Source: Cymbomonas tetramitiformis | Lineage: Eukaryota; Chlorophyta; Pyramimonadophyceae; Pyramimonadales; Pyramimonadaceae | Direction of reading: 5' to 3' | Length of the DNA: 32,821 nucleotides | NCBI GenBank assembly: GCA_001247695.2 | Contig: LGRX02010128.1 | Location: 1 to 32,821 of the forward strand | In this document: positions 1-11,584 of the stretch, one piece after another | Layout of the letters: every line of letters starts with the position of its first letter | Position numbering within the stretch: position 1 is the stretch's first letter | Position numbers and translations under genes: made by a program | The notes under the pieces: model-generated | Databases searched by the model: none | Told to the model about the DNA's origin: nothing | The model's input: the letters and a program-made list of their open reading frames with translations, nothing else

Positions 1-1105
1 CCATGACTGGTGCTCATGGCATGAACCTTGATGGCTGGCGCTCATGACACGACCCTCACTGACTGGCAGTTTCATGGCATGAACCTCGATGGCTGGCTGT
101 GGCCTGTGTCCCTCACGTGACTGGCGCACTCATGACAGGCCTAGAAGGCTGGCAGTGCTCATGGCATGAACCTCCATGACGGGCGCTCATGGCCATGACC
201 TGAGAGCTCAAGCGCTCATAACATGAACCTCCAGCTAGGCGCTCATGGCACGACCCTCAATGACTGTTGCTCAAGACATGACCCTCAATGACTACAGGCG
301 CTCATGACATGACCACCTCATTGACTGGTGCTCATGGCATGAACCTCGATGACGAGCTCATGACACGACCCTCAGACTGATGCTCATGGCATGAAGCTGG
401 GTGACAGGCGCTCATGACATGAACCTCGAGTGACTGGCGCTCATGGCATGACCTCCATGACTGGCGCTCATGACATGACCCTCCGTGATGGCGCTCGCCA
501 GTGCGAGCCTCGAAGACTGGCAGCGGCACAGCGCGACCCTGCTCGATGGCGGGGCGCTCATGCGTGAACCTCGTGACGGGCGCTCATGACATGACCCTCA
601 TGACTGGTGAACATGACCACGACCCTCCATGACTGTTGCTCATGGGAGCCCTCCATGACTGGTGCTCATGGCATGAACATGCCATCGATGACGGGCGCTC
701 GCATCACATGACCCTCGATGGCTGGCGCTCATGGCGTGACCCTTGAAGACTGGCAGCGCTCATGACACCACCCTCGATGACGGGAGCTCATGGCATGGCC
801 CTCCATGACTGGTGCACGTGACATGAAACTCGATGACTGTCGCTCATGACATGAAGCTCGATGACTGGGTCAAGTGATATGACCCTCGATGGCTGGCGTT
901 CATGCCATGACCCTCGATGGCTGGCGCTCATGCCATGACCCACGATGGCTGGCGCTCATGACATGAACCTCCATGACTGGTGCTCATGACATGGCCCTCC
1001 ATGACTGAGGTTCATGGCATGACCCTCAATGACTTGCGCTCATGACATGACCCTCGATGACGGGCGCACATGACATGAACCTCGATGACTGACGCGCATG
1101 GCACG
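1..1105. repeat. Degenerate ~28-bp minisatellite array
   Basis: Tandem copies of a loosely conserved unit built from CTCATGRCATGA, then CCTCGATGA, then CTGGCG, about 28 bp long, fill the first 1.1 kb and probably continue off the left edge. Units vary by substitutions and small indels, so this is an old array. The short ORFs across it are low-complexity artefacts. No flanking inverted repeat or gene can be seen, so whether it belongs to a transposon like the arrays at the other end of the window is unknown. Confidence 0.85.
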
Positions 1106-1998
1106 GCATGGGCAAACACCGATGGCGCTTCGTTCCTTTTCACAAATGCATGAACGAAGATTCGAGTGAAACCCAAGGAAATCAGGAGGTGGGAATTAGC
1201 AAGCGTACGTTCAAGCCCAACTGTGTGAGAGCGGTGCTAGAGAAAAGGGTGCCGCTCCGGCCCATGCCAGTGATGAGAAGGCGGTGCGTGCGATTCAGAT
1301 GTTCCACTCTTGAACACTCTTGAGGCAGGCACTTGGAGGATCGAGACAGCATGAAGCACTTCTCCTGCCGTGTGAGCTCGCGCCCAATATGCCACACCAT
1401 AGGCTCGGCGTTACTGCTCTCGGCTGCGGAGTCTGGACCCCTCCTCCCCCCACAGTGTTTCAAGAGATGTAGGGACCTAGCAGGGGCAGTGGTGTCGAAG
1501 ACCACGACGATTGTTGCTAAGACTAGTGTGGGATTCCAGGCGGGGTAGTGGTGCCGAGTATGCTATTGATCGATGCTTAAGTGACCTGATTTGTGGTTGT
1601 ACCGAAATTGCACATCTAATGGGTGGATATTGAGACCGCTAATGTGCAGGAACCCTCGCGACGGGAACCGTGTTGATTTTGATGCTCTGCTCTTTATTTT
1701 TTTCACAAGGTGGTTCGCTCTTTCACAGACTCCGCCTAAGAAAAAGGTCGCGGAAGAGCGTGAGGAATCCGAGGCGCTCGCAGGTCAAACTGCTGAAGGG
1801 ATCGGCCACTTCTTCGGTTCCGTCTCGGTGCTTCCTGATGTGGAGGGGATCTGTCAACGAACAAAACAGAATCCAATTGAGAGCATTGAGGACGACGAAT
1901 CACCTGTCCAATTGTATTGTGGCACCATAAAACGTTTGTAGAAAGGCAATCTGCTACAGGCACAGCACGATCGAAAACGGAACCCTCTTCAGCTGACG
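1106..1998. other. Non-repetitive stretch, one possible exon
   Basis: No gene is recognised here. A plus-strand frame is open at 1591-1941. From about 1732, after a pyrimidine-rich acceptor-like TTTCACAG, it would read a PPKKKV basic cluster followed by an acidic stretch, ending at a TAG at 1939. A second plus-strand frame over the same bases is also open and arginine-rich, so coding is uncertain. Nothing upstream gives a convincing start codon or partner exon. Confidence 0.3.
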
Positions 1999-2084
1999 CT
2001 CTCCCAGTTTGGAGTGAGTCATCTAGGATAGCAAAACACGCTCTCTCAGTTTGGAGTGAGTCATCTAGGATAGCAAAACACGCT
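1999..2084. repeat. 42-bp tandem duplication
   Basis: Two head-to-tail copies with a 42-bp period share CAGTTTGGAGTGAGTCATC and TAGGATAGCAAAACACG. They differ only by CTCCCAG versus CTCTCAG at the start, so the duplication is recent. No coding frame uses it. Confidence 0.9.
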
Positions 2085-2917
2085 TAACGTACCGTTCATC
2101 ACCGACGTTCCGTTTTGCTTTTGACTTCAACTCGTGAGGACTTGAAAATGTATGCTTCTTCGAACTCGTGAGTGGGCCACGACCCTTGAGGCTGTGACGA
2201 GCGTGTCGGATAGAATGGGTTGGTGTGCGTTGTTGAAGGAGTTCACGCGCTGGTTCGACCTATATGAAGGGTCCGAAAATTGAGAGTCCGAAAATTGAGT
2301 TACGAAAAGGAGGGCAGAGCGTTTCGAATATCGACGCCCCGCTGTACTGAAACTGGGCGAACTGACGGAAGCTTATCCCAACCAGGTAGAAAATGTATCT
2401 AAGCTATGGTCTATTCGTGACCGAAGTGTAAAAAAACAAATGATTTGGAAGGCAAGAGTGCGGCTATTCCACCGGCCAGAAGCTAGAGCGCAACGGGAAA
2501 AGCGTGCTGTGCCCAGAGAATTTCTTGATCGCCCTTTGAGAGGCTAAGATAAATAGCCTGTACAAAAATTGAGGCCCTCACCAGATGGCAGAACAATAGT
2601 AGTGCGGCAAGCAAAGTGTTCATCATCATGCCCACTGCACCTACTTGCAGTACTTAATACCTGTACACGAATAAACCTACACACTGTAATATATATGTAT
2701 ATGACACTGTATCGTGTATGTTGAATGCGGCAGAACGCCCCTTGCGCCTTCGCTTGGTATGGTCCTCAGCTGATCAGGTGCCCCACTACAAACGAAAGTA
2801 CTCGTGAAGGTCTCGGCCAATTAACTATCACACCTCCGCTCGGCATCTCTTATCTCTTTCTCTATGACTATGATGCGCTGCCGTGCGGTCACTGTTCAGG
2901 CCCGTCCTTATAACAAT
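2085..2917. other. Unannotated stretch between repeats
   Basis: Unique sequence with no gene I can support. There is a short local duplication of GTCCGAAAATTGAG near 2270-2300 and an AT-rich run near 2685-2705. ORFs here are at most 62 codons and have no recognisable motif. Confidence 0.4.
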
Positions 2918-4885
2918 ACTAGGCCCGGTCGATCTTAAATTAAGATCTCCACTAGGCGCACCTGACGGTCGATGGGATTATTTATCTTGCCGACGTGGCG
3001 CGCTCGAGATTACACTTAATTATACAGGGTGTATCTACTGTAGCATTGGACGATCGACTGTGCGACACGATCTGGAATGCAAGCATGCTGAACATGCACA
3101 TTCCGAACATGAACATCGAGCCTCCCATGCCATTAATTGATTTGACATGTCTTAAAGCGAATCGTCGGACGATCACGACGTGGCACGCCCAGATCACACA
3201 TAATTATACAGAGTGTATCTACTGTAGCATTTCAATTGGACGATCGACTGTGCGACACGATCTGGAATGATAGCGAGATTCGTTTTTTGTTCGAGCATGC
3301 CATGGCGTCGCGGTTGCGTCGTGGTACACACACGCGACTGTTGTGGCACTGTCATCGTTAGCGTTTGGCGATCGTGAGATGGAACATTCGACTGTATCGC
3401 CCGTTGGGATTCGAGCTTTGCTGCTGCTGCTGTTGCTGCTGCTGCTGATTGACTAAGGTATGTAAGTAATGTATGTAAGGTACTAGGCCCGGTCGATCTT
3501 AAATTAAGATCTCCACTAGGCGCATCTGACGGTCGATGGGATTATTTATCTTGCCGACGTGGCGCGCTCGAGATATTTTCATTTTGAACATGGACATCCC
3601 GAACATCGAACATCGAATGCCATTAATTGATTTGACATGTCTTAAAGCGAATCGTCGGACGATCGCGACGTGGCACGCCCAGATCACACATAATTATACA
3701 GAGTGTATCTACTGTAGCATTTCAATTGGACGATCGACTGTGCGACACGATCTGGAATGATAGCGAGATTCGTTTTTTGTTCGAGCATGCCATGGCGTCG
3801 CGGTTGCGTCGTGGTACACACACGCGACTGTTGTGGCACTGTCATCGTTAGCGTTTGGCGATCGTGAGATGGAACATTCGACTGTATCGCCCGTTGGGAT
3901 TCGAGCTTTGCTGCTGCTGCTGTTGCTGCTGCTGCTGATTGACTAAGGTATGTAAGTAATGTATGTAAGGTACTAGGCCCGGTCGATCTTAAATTAAGAT
4001 CTCCACTAGGCGCATCTGACGGTCGATGGGATTATTTATCTTGCCGACGTGGCGCGCTCGAGATATTTTCATTTTGAACATGGACATCCCGAACATCGAA
4101 CATCGAATGCCATTAATTGATTTGACATGTCTTAAAGCGAATCGTCGGACGATCGCGACGTGGCACGCCCAGATCACACATAATTATACAGAGTGTATCT
4201 ACTGTAGCATTTCAATTGGACGATCGACTGTGCGACACGATCTGGAATGATAGCGAGATTCGTTTTTTGTTCGAGCATGCCATGGCGTCGCGGTTGCGTC
4301 GTGGTACACACACGCGACTGTTGTGGCACTGTCATCGTTAGCGTTTGGCGATCGTGAGATGGAACATTCGACTGTATCGCCCGTTGGGATTCGAGCTTTG
4401 CTGCTGCTGCTGTTGCTGCTGCTGCTGATTGACTAAGGTATGTAAGTAATGTATGTAAGGTACTAGGCCCGGTCGATCTTAAATTAAGATCTCCACTAGG
4501 CGCATCTGACGGTCGATGGGATTATTTATCTTGCCGACGTGGCGCACTCGAGAGATCCGAACATGAACATCGAGTCTGCCATTCCATTAATGATTTGACA
4601 TTTCTCGGACCTCGCGTCTGCTATGCGATGTAAAAGCGAATCTATCTGATTCCGGAACATCGCGTCGCCCATACGATGTTTAAATCATTTTCGCCATTAC
4701 ACTATATGACCGTAGGATCATGTGCGCGACAGTGCTTTGCTTTTTGCTTCCCAGCATGCCATGCCATAACGCGTGGGTGGCGTCGTGGTACATACACGTG
4801 ACTGTTGTGGCACTGTCATCGTCAACGTCTGGCGATCGTGAGATGGAACATTCGACTGTAACGCCCGTTGGGATTCGAGCTTTGC

Positions 4886-4917
<32 letters not shown>

Positions 4918-4922
4918 ATTGA

Positions 4923-4937
4923 CTAAGGTAAGGTAAG

Positions 4938-4967
<30 letters not shown>
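4923..4967. repeat. AAGGT/TAAG microsatellite
   Basis: Short run of AAGGT then TAAG units joining two satellite monomers. It is expanded here relative to the GGTATGTAAGTAATG spacer of the units at 3482 and 3972, so this junction varies between copies. Confidence 0.85.
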
Positions 4968-4968
<1 letters not shown>

Positions 4969-5391
4969 CTAGGCCCGGTCGATCTTAAATTAAGATCTCC
5001 ACTAGGCGCATCTGACGGTCGATGGGATTATTTATCTTGCCGACGTGGCGCGCTCGAGATATTTTCATTTTGAACATGGACATCCCGAACATCGAACATC
5101 GAATGCCATTGATTGATGTCGTCTCTCGTCTGCTATGCAATGGGGCGAATCGTCGACGTGGCGAGGTTTCACATAATTATACAGAGTGTATCTACTGTAG
5201 CATTTCAATTGGACGATCGACTGTGCGACACGATCAGGAATGCAAGCAAGATTCGTTTTTTGTTCGAGCATGCCATGGCGTCGCGGCTGCGTCGTGGTAC
5301 GTACACGCGACTGTTGTGGCACTGTCATCATTGGCGTCTGGCGATCGTGAGATGGAACATTCGACTGTATCGCCCGTTGAGAGTCGAGCTT

Positions 5392-5426
<35 letters not shown>

Positions 5427-5437
5427 ATTGACTAAGG

Positions 5438-5530
5438 TAAGGTAATTCACTTTATGCCAAGATTATAAAGGTCAGAGGTATGTATGTAAGGTAATTCGCT
5501 TTATGCCAAGATTATAAAGGTCAGAGGTAG
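5438..5530. repeat. Duplicated ~46-bp insert in a satellite spacer
   Basis: Two tandem copies of a segment containing TTTATGCCAAGATTATAAAG and GTCAGAGGTA sit in the spacer before the unit at 5533 and are missing from the other spacers. They differ at one base (AATTCACTTT versus AATTCGCTTT). Confidence 0.85.
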
Positions 5531-6340
5531 GTACTAGGCCCGGTCGATCTTAAATTAAGATCTCCACTAGGCGCATCTGACGGTCGATGGGATTATTTAT
5601 CTTGCCGACGTGGCGCGCTCGAGATATTTACATTTTGAACATGGACATCCCGAACATCGAACATCGAATGCCATTGATTGATGTCGTCTCTCGTCTGCTA
5701 TGCAATGGGGCGAATCGTCGACGTGTTGCGACCAGGTTTCACATAATTATACAGAGTGTATCTACTGTAGCATTTCAATTGGACGATCGACTGTGCGAAA
5801 CGATCTGGAACATGCACATCGAGCCTGATCTGGAACATTGATTAGACATGTTGTAATTGTCGCGTCTGCTATGCGATGGGAAAGCGAACCGTCGGACGAT
5901 CACGACGTGGCGCGACCAGATCACACATAATTATACAGAGTGTATCTACTGTAGCATTTCAATTGGACGATCGACTGTGCGACACGATCGGGAATGCAAG
6001 CAAGATTCGTTTTTTGTTCGAGCATGCCATGGCGTCGCGGCTGCGTCGTGGTACGTTCACGCGACTGTTGTGGCACTGTCATCATCAGCGTCTGGCGATC
6101 GTGAGATGGAACATTCGACTGTATCGCCCGTTGGGATTCGAGCTTTGCTGCTGCTGTTGCTGCTGCTGCTGATTGACTAAGGTAAGGTATGTAATGTACT
6201 AGGCCCGGTCGATCTTAAATTAAGATCTCCACTAGGCGCATCTGACGGTCGATGGGATTATTTATCTTGCCGACGTGGCGCGCTCGAGATATTTACATGC
6301 TGAACATGCACATTCGCCGAACATCGAACATCGAATGTAC

Positions 6341-6807
6341 ACAAGGTTCTAAAAGTCGTGTAGTAATATAGTAATACAATGGGTAAGAACAACGAAACCT
6401 ATTGTGACCACAAAATCTCAATAACAACCAATAACATACGTACATTAAATTGAGTCACACCGGCTTGTTATCAATTGAACATACCAATTTCATGGGATGA
6501 AGTGACCACTGTTGGTGCTATCATGATTGAGATATGCCAAGGTATGGTATCGGCTGTGAGCGGACTTATAATCTTATATTCCGATAATTTTGATAATTCA
6601 AAGTGATCAATTGCTGCCAATAGGTTCAAGCTTACATGAATATATTTTTATTTATCGAGAAGCCTAATCGAATTATTCAGATATCTTATCTTATATCAAT
6701 TGATCCTGATATGTTAAGGGTGGCAATCAAGAATGTCATTGATATACATAAACCGATATACCGGCATATTGTTAGATCAATATGAGTTTCAACCTCAGCC
6801 CTCAGCG
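6341..6807. other. AT-rich unique spacer between satellites
   Basis: This 470-bp stretch is AT-rich, has no ORF of note, and separates the two satellite families. I see no RNA gene or inverted repeat in it. Confidence 0.5.
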
Positions 6808-9058
6808 CCTTCCGCAACACACGAGTAACAAAGTTCTCTATCTACAAAATATATTCTATATTCCTATTTTCTAACACTATTCAGTGTCGTGGCCATTAGC
6901 TAGTGCTCTGTCGTCCACTTGTATAACGTCTTCCTCAAATCGCATTGCATGCCGATAACCAGTATGGAACTGGCGCGCTTGACCCCCGTAGTGGAGGCCA
7001 ACAGACCAACCCAATGCGTACTAATAATCTGGCACCTTCCACGAATACAAATGATAAACTTCATATCCACACGTGATGAACAATTGTACGTTATACACAG
7101 CACTTATAACACAGGCTTGATGCCACATACCCCACACGCATCATCCCCTCCACTTCCCCCTTCACTCTAGCTCCACGTGCGCCTCGAGGCAGAGCTGCTC
7201 CTATATGTAGTTATGTATGTATAGTGTAGGTATTTATGCATGTAGGTATGTTGGAAGTGACACACTGACTGTATATCTAGCATGCATATATGGGGGTGTG
7301 TGTGCATCGATGTGTGCATGGGTGTGCGCATGTGTGTGTTTATCCTTGGACTGGCCATGTGTGTGTGCCCTTCCGCAACACACGAGTAACAAAGTTCTCT
7401 ATCTACAAAATATATTCTATATTCCTATTTTCTAACACTATTCAGTGTCGTGGGCATTAGCTAGTGCTCCGTCGTCCACTTGTATAACGTCTTCCTCAAA
7501 TCGCATCGCATGCCGATAACCAATATGGAATTGGCGCGCTTGACCCCCGTAGTGGAGGCCAACACACCAACCCAATGCATACTAATAATCTGGCACCTTC
7601 CACCAATACAAATGATAAACTTCATATCCACACGTGATGAACAATTGTACGTTATACACAGCACTTATAACACAGGCTTGATACCACATATCCCACACGC
7701 ATCATCCCCTCCACTTCCCCCTTCACTCTAGCTCCACGTGCGCCTCGAGGCAGAGCTGCTCCTATATGTAGTTATGTATGTATAGTGTAGGTATTTATGC
7801 ATGTAGGTATGTTGGAAGTGACACGCTGACTGTATATCTAGCATGCATATATGGGGGTGTGTGTGCATCGATGTGTGCATGGGTGTGCGCATGTGTGTGT
7901 TTATCCTTGGACTGGCCATGTGTGTGTGCCCTTCCGCAACACACGAGTAACAAAGTTCTCTATCTACAAAATATATTCTATATTCCTATTTTCTAACACT
8001 ATTCAGTGTCGTGGCCATTAGCTAGTGCTCCGTCGTCCACTTGTATAACGTCTTCCTCAAATCGCATTGCATGCCGATAACCAATATGGAACTGGCGGGC
8101 TTGACCCCCGTAGTGGAGGCCAACACACCAACCCAATGCATACTAATAATCTGGCACTTTCCACCAATACAAATGATAAACTTCATATCCACACGTGATG
8201 AACAATTGTACGTTATATACAGCACTTATAACACAGGCTTGATACCACATACCCCACACGCATCATCCCCTCCACGTCCCCCTTCACTCTAGCTCCACGT
8301 GCGCCTCGAGGCAGAGCTGCTCCTATATGTATTTATGTATGTATAGTGTACTGTAGGTATTTATGCATGTACGTATGCTGGAAGTGACACACTGACTGTA
8401 TATCTAGCATGCATATATGGGGGTGTGTGTGCATCGATGTGTGCATGGGTGTGCGCATGTGTGTGTTTATCCTTGGACTGGCCATGTGTGTGTGCCCTTC
8501 CGCAACACACGAGTAACAAAGTTCTCTATCTACAAAATATATTCTATATTCCTATTTTCTAACACTATTCAGTGTCGTGGGCATTAGCTAGTGCTCCGTC
8601 GTCCACTTGTATAACGTCTTCCTCAAATCGCATCGCATGCCGATAACCAATATGGAATTGGCGCGCTTGACCCCCGTAGTGGAGGCCAACACACCAACCC
8701 AATGCATACTAATAATCTGGCACCTTCCACCAATACAAATGATAAACTTCATATCCACACGTGATGAACAATTGTACGTTATACACAGCACTTATAACAC
8801 AGGCTTGATACCACATATCCCACACGCATCATCCCCTCCACTTCCCCCTTCACTCTAGCTCCACGTGCGCCTCGAGGCAGAGCTGCTCCTATATGTAGTT
8901 ATGTATGTATAGTGTAGGTATTTATGCATGTAGGTATGTTGGAAGTGACACGCTGACTGTATATCTAGCATGCATATATGGGGGTGTGTGTGCATCGATG
9001 TGTGCATGGGTGTGCGCATGTGTGTGTTTATCCTTGGACTGGCCATGTGTGTGTGCAT
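6808..9058. repeat. 561-bp satellite, four units in A-B-A-B order
   Basis: The motif TTCCGCAACACACGAGTAAC recurs with CGCAAC at 6813, 7374, 7935 and 8501, giving periods of 561, 561 and 566 bp. Diagnostic sites alternate. Units 1 and 3 have GTGGCCATTAG, CATACCCCAC and CACACTGACTG. Units 2 and 4 have GTGGGCATTAG, CATATCCCAC and CACGCTGACTG. That is a two-unit higher-order repeat. Each unit has an 83-codon plus-strand ORF and an overlapping 67-codon minus-strand ORF. Their protein changes between units show no sign of selection that I can see, so I do not call genes. Each unit contains a TG-rich tract near its end. Confidence 0.93.
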
Positions 9059-9203
9059 GCGTGTGCTCGATGTTAGCCCCAGTATGTATGTGTGTATGCG
9101 TGTGTGTGTATGTGTGCATGTGTGTGTGTGTGTATGTGTGTATGTGTGTGTGTGTATGTGTGTGTGTGTGAGCGTGTGTGCGTGTGTGCGTGTGTGCATA
9201 TGA
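9044..9203. repeat. TG microsatellite with TA and GC interruptions
   Basis: An interrupted TG run extends the TG-rich tail of the fourth 561-bp unit and marks the right edge of that array. ORFs reading Cys/Val or His/Thr runs on the two strands come from this simple repeat. Confidence 0.9.
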
Positions 9204-9620
9204 TACTGCATACTTCTTGTATGAATGATGGATGTTCACAATGCATGCATGCAAGTAACCAACATATAAGCATCGGGGTGACATCTGAATGCGATTGCGG
9301 TTCTTTCTCGCAGTATAATACCGCAAGCATGCCGCCAGCGGACACCAATATCATCATTGCGAGAACAGCATCCTCACGATCAATGCATGCATGCATGCGT
9401 CATCAGTGCAATATATAATGACGACACAATCATACTTCGATATAAGACAATCTATAGACATATGCCCTCGGCTATAATGCGGTATACTTCTTGTGTGAAT
9501 GGTGGATGTTCACAATGCATGCACGTAGGTAACCAACATAATTATAAGCATCGGAGTGACATCTGAATTAGATTGCGGTTCTTTCTCGTAGTACAATACC
9601 GCAAGCATGCCGATAACGAC
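9204..9620. repeat. Two diverged ~140-bp direct repeats
   Basis: The segment starting near 9204 (CATACTTCTTGTATGAATG ... TAATACCGCAAGCATGCCG) recurs starting near 9475 (TATACTTCTTGTGTGAATG ... CAATACCGCAAGCATGCCG). The spacing is about 271 bp, with scattered substitutions and a small insertion. Between the copies is a short alternating ATGC run near 9382-9398. No coding sequence is apparent. Confidence 0.85.
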
Positions 9621-10011
9621 GATGACGCATCACGCACCTTACTGGAAACGGCTCGAACAGCGGTGGGGACCCGAGAGCTGTCTATATTCCAGCAAACCCA
9701 GGTCACTGTCTATATTCCAGCAAACACAAAATTTTCCTTCCGTGCATATTTTAAAAATATTTTGCAATCCGTACGACGTATTTCAAGCTGTGATGGTTGC
9801 TTCACCGAGATTGTGTCGAGGTCCCACAGCACGATTACGGGACGTTCTGAGAGGCTTTATTAACAATCGGTTTTGGGACAACCGCGGAACCAGTTACTCG
9901 GGCTCGGACGTCATATGTCATAATTCACTGTGATCCACTCGTAGAGGGGGCTGAAACCGTCGAATGCCTGACGCCTCATGGCACTTTCGGCACGGGTAAT
10001 CATACGGTAGG
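9621..10011. other. Possible coding fragment, unidentified
   Basis: A plus-strand frame is open from about 9607 to 9933. It overlaps a small internal duplication of CTGTCTATATTCCAGCAAAC (9679-9698 and 9709-9728). Translation gives no family I recognise and there is no clear start or splice context. The minus strand from 10136 to 9918 is also open and includes a CRKCH motif. It may be a decayed extension of the next gene. Confidence 0.25.
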
Positions 10012-10693
10012 CTACAGCAAGGAGCCACAGCTCCACGTAGTGTGTCCTTTGTCCAGGAACTTCTTGGGATAATCAAAAGCCGCCTTCCTGATGTAGGGCT
10101 TGGGGTGGTGCGCGGTCGGACCAATAAACTCCCCACGTTCTGCGGTTCACGGAATAATCATCTGGCAACCTCAAAACACCACCGGCGTTGAGGATGGCCG
10201 TGTGGATGGTGACCTTCATTTTCTCCTCACCCTCGGGAGTTTCTGTGTGCACAAAAGTTGCTGGAGCCAGCGCCATAACTACCTCGCCAGTGGCCAACAG
10301 CTTAGCAGCCCCAAACTCTGACAGGGTAAGTTTCAAATCATCAAACGCAAGAATGTGGTTAAGGATGCCCTGGTCATTAACAACGTAAAAGTGGCTAGAC
10401 CCGCGCTTAGTACTGGTTGGCTCTTTTAGCATTACAGCCTGAGGAATTTCCCTGTAAAAAACAGGGTACGGGTAGTTCCGGACCCAGGAAAACTGTAATG
10501 CATTGGGGGTGCTGTCCCTTCGGGAAATGTTTCCTTCCTCGAGTAAATGAGGAAGCCACGCCCCTTCACGGTCACGGAAGCGTAAAACACAGGCGCACGG
10601 CACAGACTCCACACACTTCCTTTTGTCCTCCCATCCCTCAGACAAAGAGCTCGTCCACTTCCTTACGAAGTAGCAGTCCTCGCAGATGAACAT
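10012..10693 (-). CDS. Unidentified protein with Cys-rich N-terminus, frame break near 3' end
   Basis: Read on the minus strand, the ATG at 10693-10691 opens a 206-codon frame ending at 10073. The product starts MFICEDCYF and has CxxC at residues 4-7 plus three further cysteines at about 28, 33 and 35, a spacing that could bind zinc. The middle (LAFDDLKLTLSEFGAAKL, then EVVMALAPATFV) looks like a folded domain, but I do not recognise the family. Near 10135-10150 the apparent protein signal moves to another frame, which continues GEFIGPTAHHPKPYIRK and DYPKKFLDKGHTTW to a TAG at 10014-10012. A one-base indel around the CGCAGAACG tract would explain this, so the copy is either a recent pseudogene or carries a sequence error. 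An alternative frame is also open at 10614-10432, which lowers certainty for the N-terminal half. Confidence 0.5.
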
Positions 10694-11584
10694 TTTGGCA
10701 GGGTTATCCGTGCCACAAAACAGCGGTCAACGGTCACACCCAGGAACCGAAATAAATCAAAGCTAAAGGTTCAAGAGACCCGCTCAGAATTCGGTCGCGG
10801 TCAGTGAAAAGCCAGCAAAAAGTTGCATCATGAACGGGTTGTTAAACAATTCCCTATCCATAATCGGCAAAGCCAAACTGGCTATGCGCACGCTGAAACA
10901 GCAAAGGGACTAAAACAGGTCGCATCACTGCACGCAAAAATTGGGGACCAGTTCAAACGCTTTCCTGCAGTTCTGGCTGTCGCAGGCTAAGAAAACATTT
11001 CATACGCGTAACACTCAATTATTTTGCTTTCGGAAGCGTCATTCATTGGCGAATGGGGCATTGCCGCGTCGTGCGACAATGGTGCGATGTCTGACATGGT
11101 CTCTGAACATCAATGTACCCGAATTCCGCGGGCAATCTCTTGCGAATGTCATAACTGGCACGGGGGGTATGTGCTTAACGAAATGGACGAAACGAAAAGG
11201 ACCCCCTGCCCCGTCGCGTGGGTCGCGTAAATGACCCCCCAGCGTGACGGTCGCTCGATCGTGCGAGCCTCAACATTTCAGAGCGATTACAAAGAAGCAA
11301 GGTGCCCACATCCACCTTTCTCAGCGAGGAGCGTGCTTCAGCGGCGCCAATGGCAATTGTGTACTGCTGGATTGCGATGATTGCTGTATGCCAACCCCAT
11401 GTGTGCTCGTGGCTATACTCTGGACGAACGTGATGGGGTGCAAAATACATTATGCTCAATCCAATATATACTATTTTTGTAATATGTTGATACGTCCAAC
11501 GTAAGGTTCTGGCTTAATCCACTCATACTTCAGAGAGTAATAGCAAGCTTGTGTTCGTCAATAACGTGTATACAACGTATAATC
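10694..11584. other. Intergenic stretch, nothing recognised
   Basis: This is the space between the end of the ten-exon minus-strand gene and the start of the 10693 minus-strand ORF. ORFs of 60-97 codons on both strands lack motifs and overlap one another. I see no tRNA, hairpin or repeat worth annotating. Confidence 0.4.

Larger units (their letters stand above)
2918..6340. repeat. 490-665-bp satellite array, seven units
   Basis: Each unit opens with ACTAGGCCCGGTCGATC, which includes the near-palindrome GATCTTAAATTAAGATC. Units start at 2918, 3482, 3972, 4462, 4968, 5533 and 6198; the last is cut off near 6340. The units at 3482 and 3972 are both 490 bp and look identical by eye, which points to recent unequal exchange or conversion. 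Most units end in an interrupted CTG run (for example near 3420-3448 and 5392-5427) followed by GGTA/TAAG simple repeats. Many units carry an open frame starting MGLFILPTW; the longest (5022-5435, 137 codons) ends in a leucine run encoded by CTG. Because the opposite strand and other frames are also open, I treat these as satellite by-products rather than genes. Confidence 0.92.

Noticed and set aside
6900..8791. Repeated 67- and 83-codon ORFs, one set per 561-bp unit
   Set aside because: They overlap on opposite strands inside a satellite monomer, and their differences between units look unconstrained.
8855..9418. His/Thr- and Cys/Val-rich ORFs of 77-134 codons
   Set aside because: Simple-sequence translation of the TG microsatellite.
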